Part shown: piece by piece, positions 62,255 to 64,000 of the stretch
How positions within the stretch are numbered: position 1 is the first letter of the stretch
Layout: each line of letters starts with the position of its first letter
DNA from: Caldilineaceae bacterium
Lineage (GTDB): Bacteria; Chloroflexota; Anaerolineae; Caldilineales; Caldilineaceae
Assembly: GCA_019637645.1 (NCBI GenBank)
Contig: JAHBVH010000019.1
Location: 44,741 to 108,740 of the forward strand
DNA: 64,000 nt
Reading direction: 5' to 3'
Translations under genes and position numbers: made by a program
The notes under the pieces: generated by a model
What the model saw: the letters and a program-made list of their open reading frames with translations, nothing else
The model's database searches: none
Told to the model about the DNA's origin: nothing

Positions 62255-62908
62255 ATGGTCCTGCCTAGACAAATCTATCTATCTTGGGAGGCCCCACTGA
62301 ACAACCAAACCGTGAATAACCAAACGCAATTGTCGCCGCTGCTCACAGCCATTCAGGCCGACGATGACGAGCAGACCGAGCGCGTGGTGCTGCACTTGAC
62401 GGCAACGGCGGAACCTGACCTTCTGGCCCTGTTGCAAACCGGCACGCCCGACCAACGCTGGTGGGCCGTGCGTGCTTTAGCCCAATGTGGCACAGTTCAA
62501 GCCTTGCCCCTCCTTGCCGCAACCCTGGCCGATGGCGATGTTGCCCTGCGCACGGTGACAGCCATGGCCTTAGGCGCGCTTGCACAGCGCTTACCAACAG
62601 CCCTCATGCCTTATCTGCCCCAACTAGCCGAGCGGCTGGCTGATCTCGACGGAGCCGTACGCCAGGCCACCGCCGATGCCCTGGCCCAATGTGGTGCGGC
62701 AGCCGTGCCGACCTTGAGCGATGTCTTGCGCTTTAGCGAACACCAAGGGGCCCGTTCACGCGCGGCCGCTGCTCTGCGCAAAATTGGCACGCCAGCCACG
62801 GTACCAGTGCTCTTCCACTGTCTGAACGATGCCAATTATCTTGTACACATCTATGCCTATGAAGCCCTCGACGAAATGGGGTTGCTCGAAACGCAACTTG
62901 TGCTGTAA
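62255..62908 (+). CDS. HEAT-repeat protein
   Basis: A 217-residue protein made of about five HEAT-like helical repeats: RWWAVRALAQCGTVQALPLL, RTVTAMALGALAQRLPTALM, RQATADALAQCGAAAVPTLS, RSRAAAALRKIGTPATVPVL and VHIYAYEALDEMG. Such repeats resemble phycobilisome-lyase/PBS-type HEAT proteins that act as protein-binding scaffolds. The start is uncertain: the ATG at 62255 has no good Shine-Dalgarno, while GGGAGG at 62286-62291 precedes only CTG/GTG codons. Partner unknown. Confidence 0.75.
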   Translation: MVLPRQIYLSWEAPLNNQTVNNQTQLSPLLTAIQADDDEQTERVVLHLTATAEPDLLALLQTGTPDQRWWAVRALAQCGTVQALPLLAATLADGDVALRTVTAMALGALAQRLPTALMPYLPQLAERLADLDGAVRQATADALAQCGAAAVPTLSDVLRFSEHQGARSRAAAALRKIGTPATVPVLFHCLNDANYLVHIYAYEALDEMGLLETQLVL

Positions 62909-62972
62909 GAGACGGTGCCGGGGACGAGCCAGCCGTCGTCGCAGTACGGCATACGCTGAAGCAACCAAAGCA

Positions 62973-63737
62973 CTAGGCAAAGACTTGGTGGAGGAAACGG
63001 CATGCTGGGCCAGCTTCCGCAGCAAAGTCTTCCCAACGACATTCAATGGAGACCATACCTTGGTAGTTGGCCTGGCGCAGCAGATCGGCAAATTCCGCAT
63101 AGGGATAGCTACCGGTACCTGGCGCACGCCGACCACTATCGGCCACATGAATATGGGCCAGCCAATCCTTATAGGCCGTCAGATGATAGAGCGGTTCTTG
63201 CTCTTCATCCATATGATAGAAATCAGCCAATACCTGAATCGATGGATGATTGACGCGCGCGGCCAAGGTCACCCCTTCCGCCACCCTATTCACGATATTC
63301 GATTCCTGCCGGTTCAACGGCTCGATGACCACGGTAATGCCATGCGTGGATGCCACCTCGCCGACAAAGTGTAGAAAGTCAACCAGTTGCTGTTCGGCCA
63401 GGGCGCGGTCAAAGCCATCTGGCACCATCCGCGCCTTCCCACTACCAAAGACCACCACATCGGCCCCGATCAAATGCACCCGGCGTAATGCTGTCCGCAC
63501 ATAACTTTGGAGCCGTAGGTGGTCGAGCATTGGGCCAACCACTTTCAGATCACCTGGCAGAAAGACATTGCAAGCGCGGACGGGTAGCGGCGCGAGCTGA
63601 TATTTTTCCAACACTGGGGCAAAGATTGCTTCATTGGCCTCTGGCAACAGCGAAACAACCGTACATTCCCAATAGTCAAAACCGGCTTGTCGCGCGATTT
63701 CGGCCTGTTCAATTGAGCAACAACAGCCAAATTGCAT
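62973..63737 (-). CDS. Sugar phosphate isomerase/epimerase-like protein
   Basis: A 254-residue TIM-barrel protein of the AP_endonuc_2/xylose isomerase-like group. Metal ligands are likely in IEPLNRQESN (Glu ~146), LADFYHMDEE (Asp/His ~180), IHVADSGRRAPG (His ~207) and SIECRW (Glu ~236). Close relatives act on ketoses or inosose. The N-terminus MQFGCCCSIEQA has three consecutive cysteines. The ATG at 63737 follows GGAGG at five bases; an upstream ATG at 63749 lacks a good site. Convergent with the HEAT gene. Confidence 0.83.
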   Translation of the reverse strand: MQFGCCCSIEQAEIARQAGFDYWECTVVSLLPEANEAIFAPVLEKYQLAPLPVRACNVFLPGDLKVVGPMLDHLRLQSYVRTALRRVHLIGADVVVFGSGKARMVPDGFDRALAEQQLVDFLHFVGEVASTHGITVVIEPLNRQESNIVNRVAEGVTLAARVNHPSIQVLADFYHMDEEQEPLYHLTAYKDWLAHIHVADSGRRAPGTGSYPYAEFADLLRQANYQGMVSIECRWEDFAAEAGPACRFLHQVFA

Positions 63738-63887
63738 AGCGGCCTCCATTCTTCTTGCTTGGCGTAGTACCTTTCCATTGCCCTATAGCTTACCCCTCGC
63801 CCACCCATTTGGCAAGCAAGGCATGGGCTGCTATAGTGTACAGTAGCCCAGTCCCCACCCCTATAGCAAGCACACGACCGAATTAAT

Positions 63888-63905
63888 GATCAATAATCAA
63901 TGGCT
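63888..63905. repeat. Second copy of ATCAATAATCAATGGCTA
   Basis: These 18 bases are identical to 8827-8844 in the hairpin between the uxuA-like and dehydrogenase genes, showing that the AATCAAT repeat is dispersed. Confidence 0.6.
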
Positions 63906-63918
63906 AATAATTAATGCT

Positions 63919-64000
63919 CAATGACAAAGAACCAATGACAAAGGACCAATGACAAAGGACCAATGACAAAGAACCAATGACAAAGGACCAATGACAAAGA
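63919..64000. repeat. 14-bp tandem array running off the window
   Basis: CAATGACAAAGRAC is repeated nearly six times with G/A variation at one position and continues past the end. Its unit is the reverse complement of the CTTTGTCATTGGTC that opens the heptamer array at 29783. Confidence 0.85.

Noticed and set aside
63919..64000. Possible CRISPR array at the right edge
   Set aside because: The 14-bp units are contiguous and nearly identical; there are no spacers.

Overview
The window looks like a chromosomal segment of a Chloroflexota bacterium (Caldilineae/Anaerolineae-like). This is inferred from moderately high GC, secreted proteins with Thr/Pro-rich linkers, LysM/DUF11/SH3/FAS1 surface proteins, a sortase in a genome segment with no LPxTG substrate, a T-box-controlled serS, an EF-P whose tip loop reads PGNWR, and many intergenic palindromic repeats. 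No rRNA, tRNA, CRISPR array, prophage or complete insertion sequence was seen. The taxonomic call is inference, because no rRNA is present.

Layout. 1-6.2 kb: the tail of a Gfo/Idh/MocA dehydrogenase, a LysM membrane protein, a three-gene ABC-2 exporter (ATPase plus two permeases, minus strand) and a two-domain fasciclin lipoprotein. 6.6-11.3 kb: a sugar-acid-type catabolic group (Gfo/Idh dehydrogenase, UxuA-like mannonate dehydratase, zinc alcohol dehydrogenase, class III aminotransferase). 11.6-13.4 kb: a methyltransferase and a DMT permease that abut. 13.9-18.7 kb: a giant secreted DUF11/beta-propeller protein and a LysM-polysaccharide deacetylase. 19.0-22.8 kb: a second ABC-2 exporter. 23.0-25.9 kb: a 72-residue protein, hisS and ald. 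26.1-28.3 kb: a small membrane protein and SppA. 28.5-32.3 kb: a cysteine-desulfurase-like enzyme, a phosphoesterase, a LysM lipoprotein and a sortase. 32.4-36.3 kb: tsaB-rimI, nfo, an SMP-30 lactonase and a PNPOx-like flavoprotein. 36.4-42.6 kb: a branched-chain amino-acid ABC system (LivFGMHK) with an unusual helically phased repeat in front of livK. 43.3-47.8 kb: coaE, a small membrane protein, dnaJ, efp, prmA and rsmE on one strand. 47.8-50.2 kb: an orphan molybdenum hydroxylase large subunit. 51.2-56.5 kb: an HlyD-like adaptor, an SH3/TolB-like propeller protein, a large uncharacterised protein preceded by a perfect 54-bp palindrome, and a 31-residue membrane peptide. 57.1-64 kb: a PPK1 head domain without catalytic domains, T-box-serS, an amidohydrolase, a membrane-anchored sandwich protein, a HEAT-repeat protein and a sugar-phosphate isomerase-like protein.

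The most notable structure is not a gene. A family of short intergenic inverted-repeat elements shares termini of the TAGAAGTTACGCA / TAGGACTTACACA type and a hairpin core built from the palindrome AAACCTGWCAGGTTT. Three copies (1074-1158, 22931-22997, 43009-43065) are flanked by perfect 5-bp direct repeats (AGGTT, TCAGC, TACAC), so they behave as miniature transposable elements. One copy sits in the loop of an older hairpin and splits it. Core-only hairpins also occur after hisS, livF, dnaJ and other genes, where they may act as terminators. Other repeats include a heptanucleotide array (29783-29852), a 14-bp array at the right edge, a 16-bp array (56651-56714) and a purine/pyrimidine-biased array (28344-28442).

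Starts were chosen from Shine-Dalgarno placement and signal-peptide position where possible. Promoter calls are by eye and tentative.
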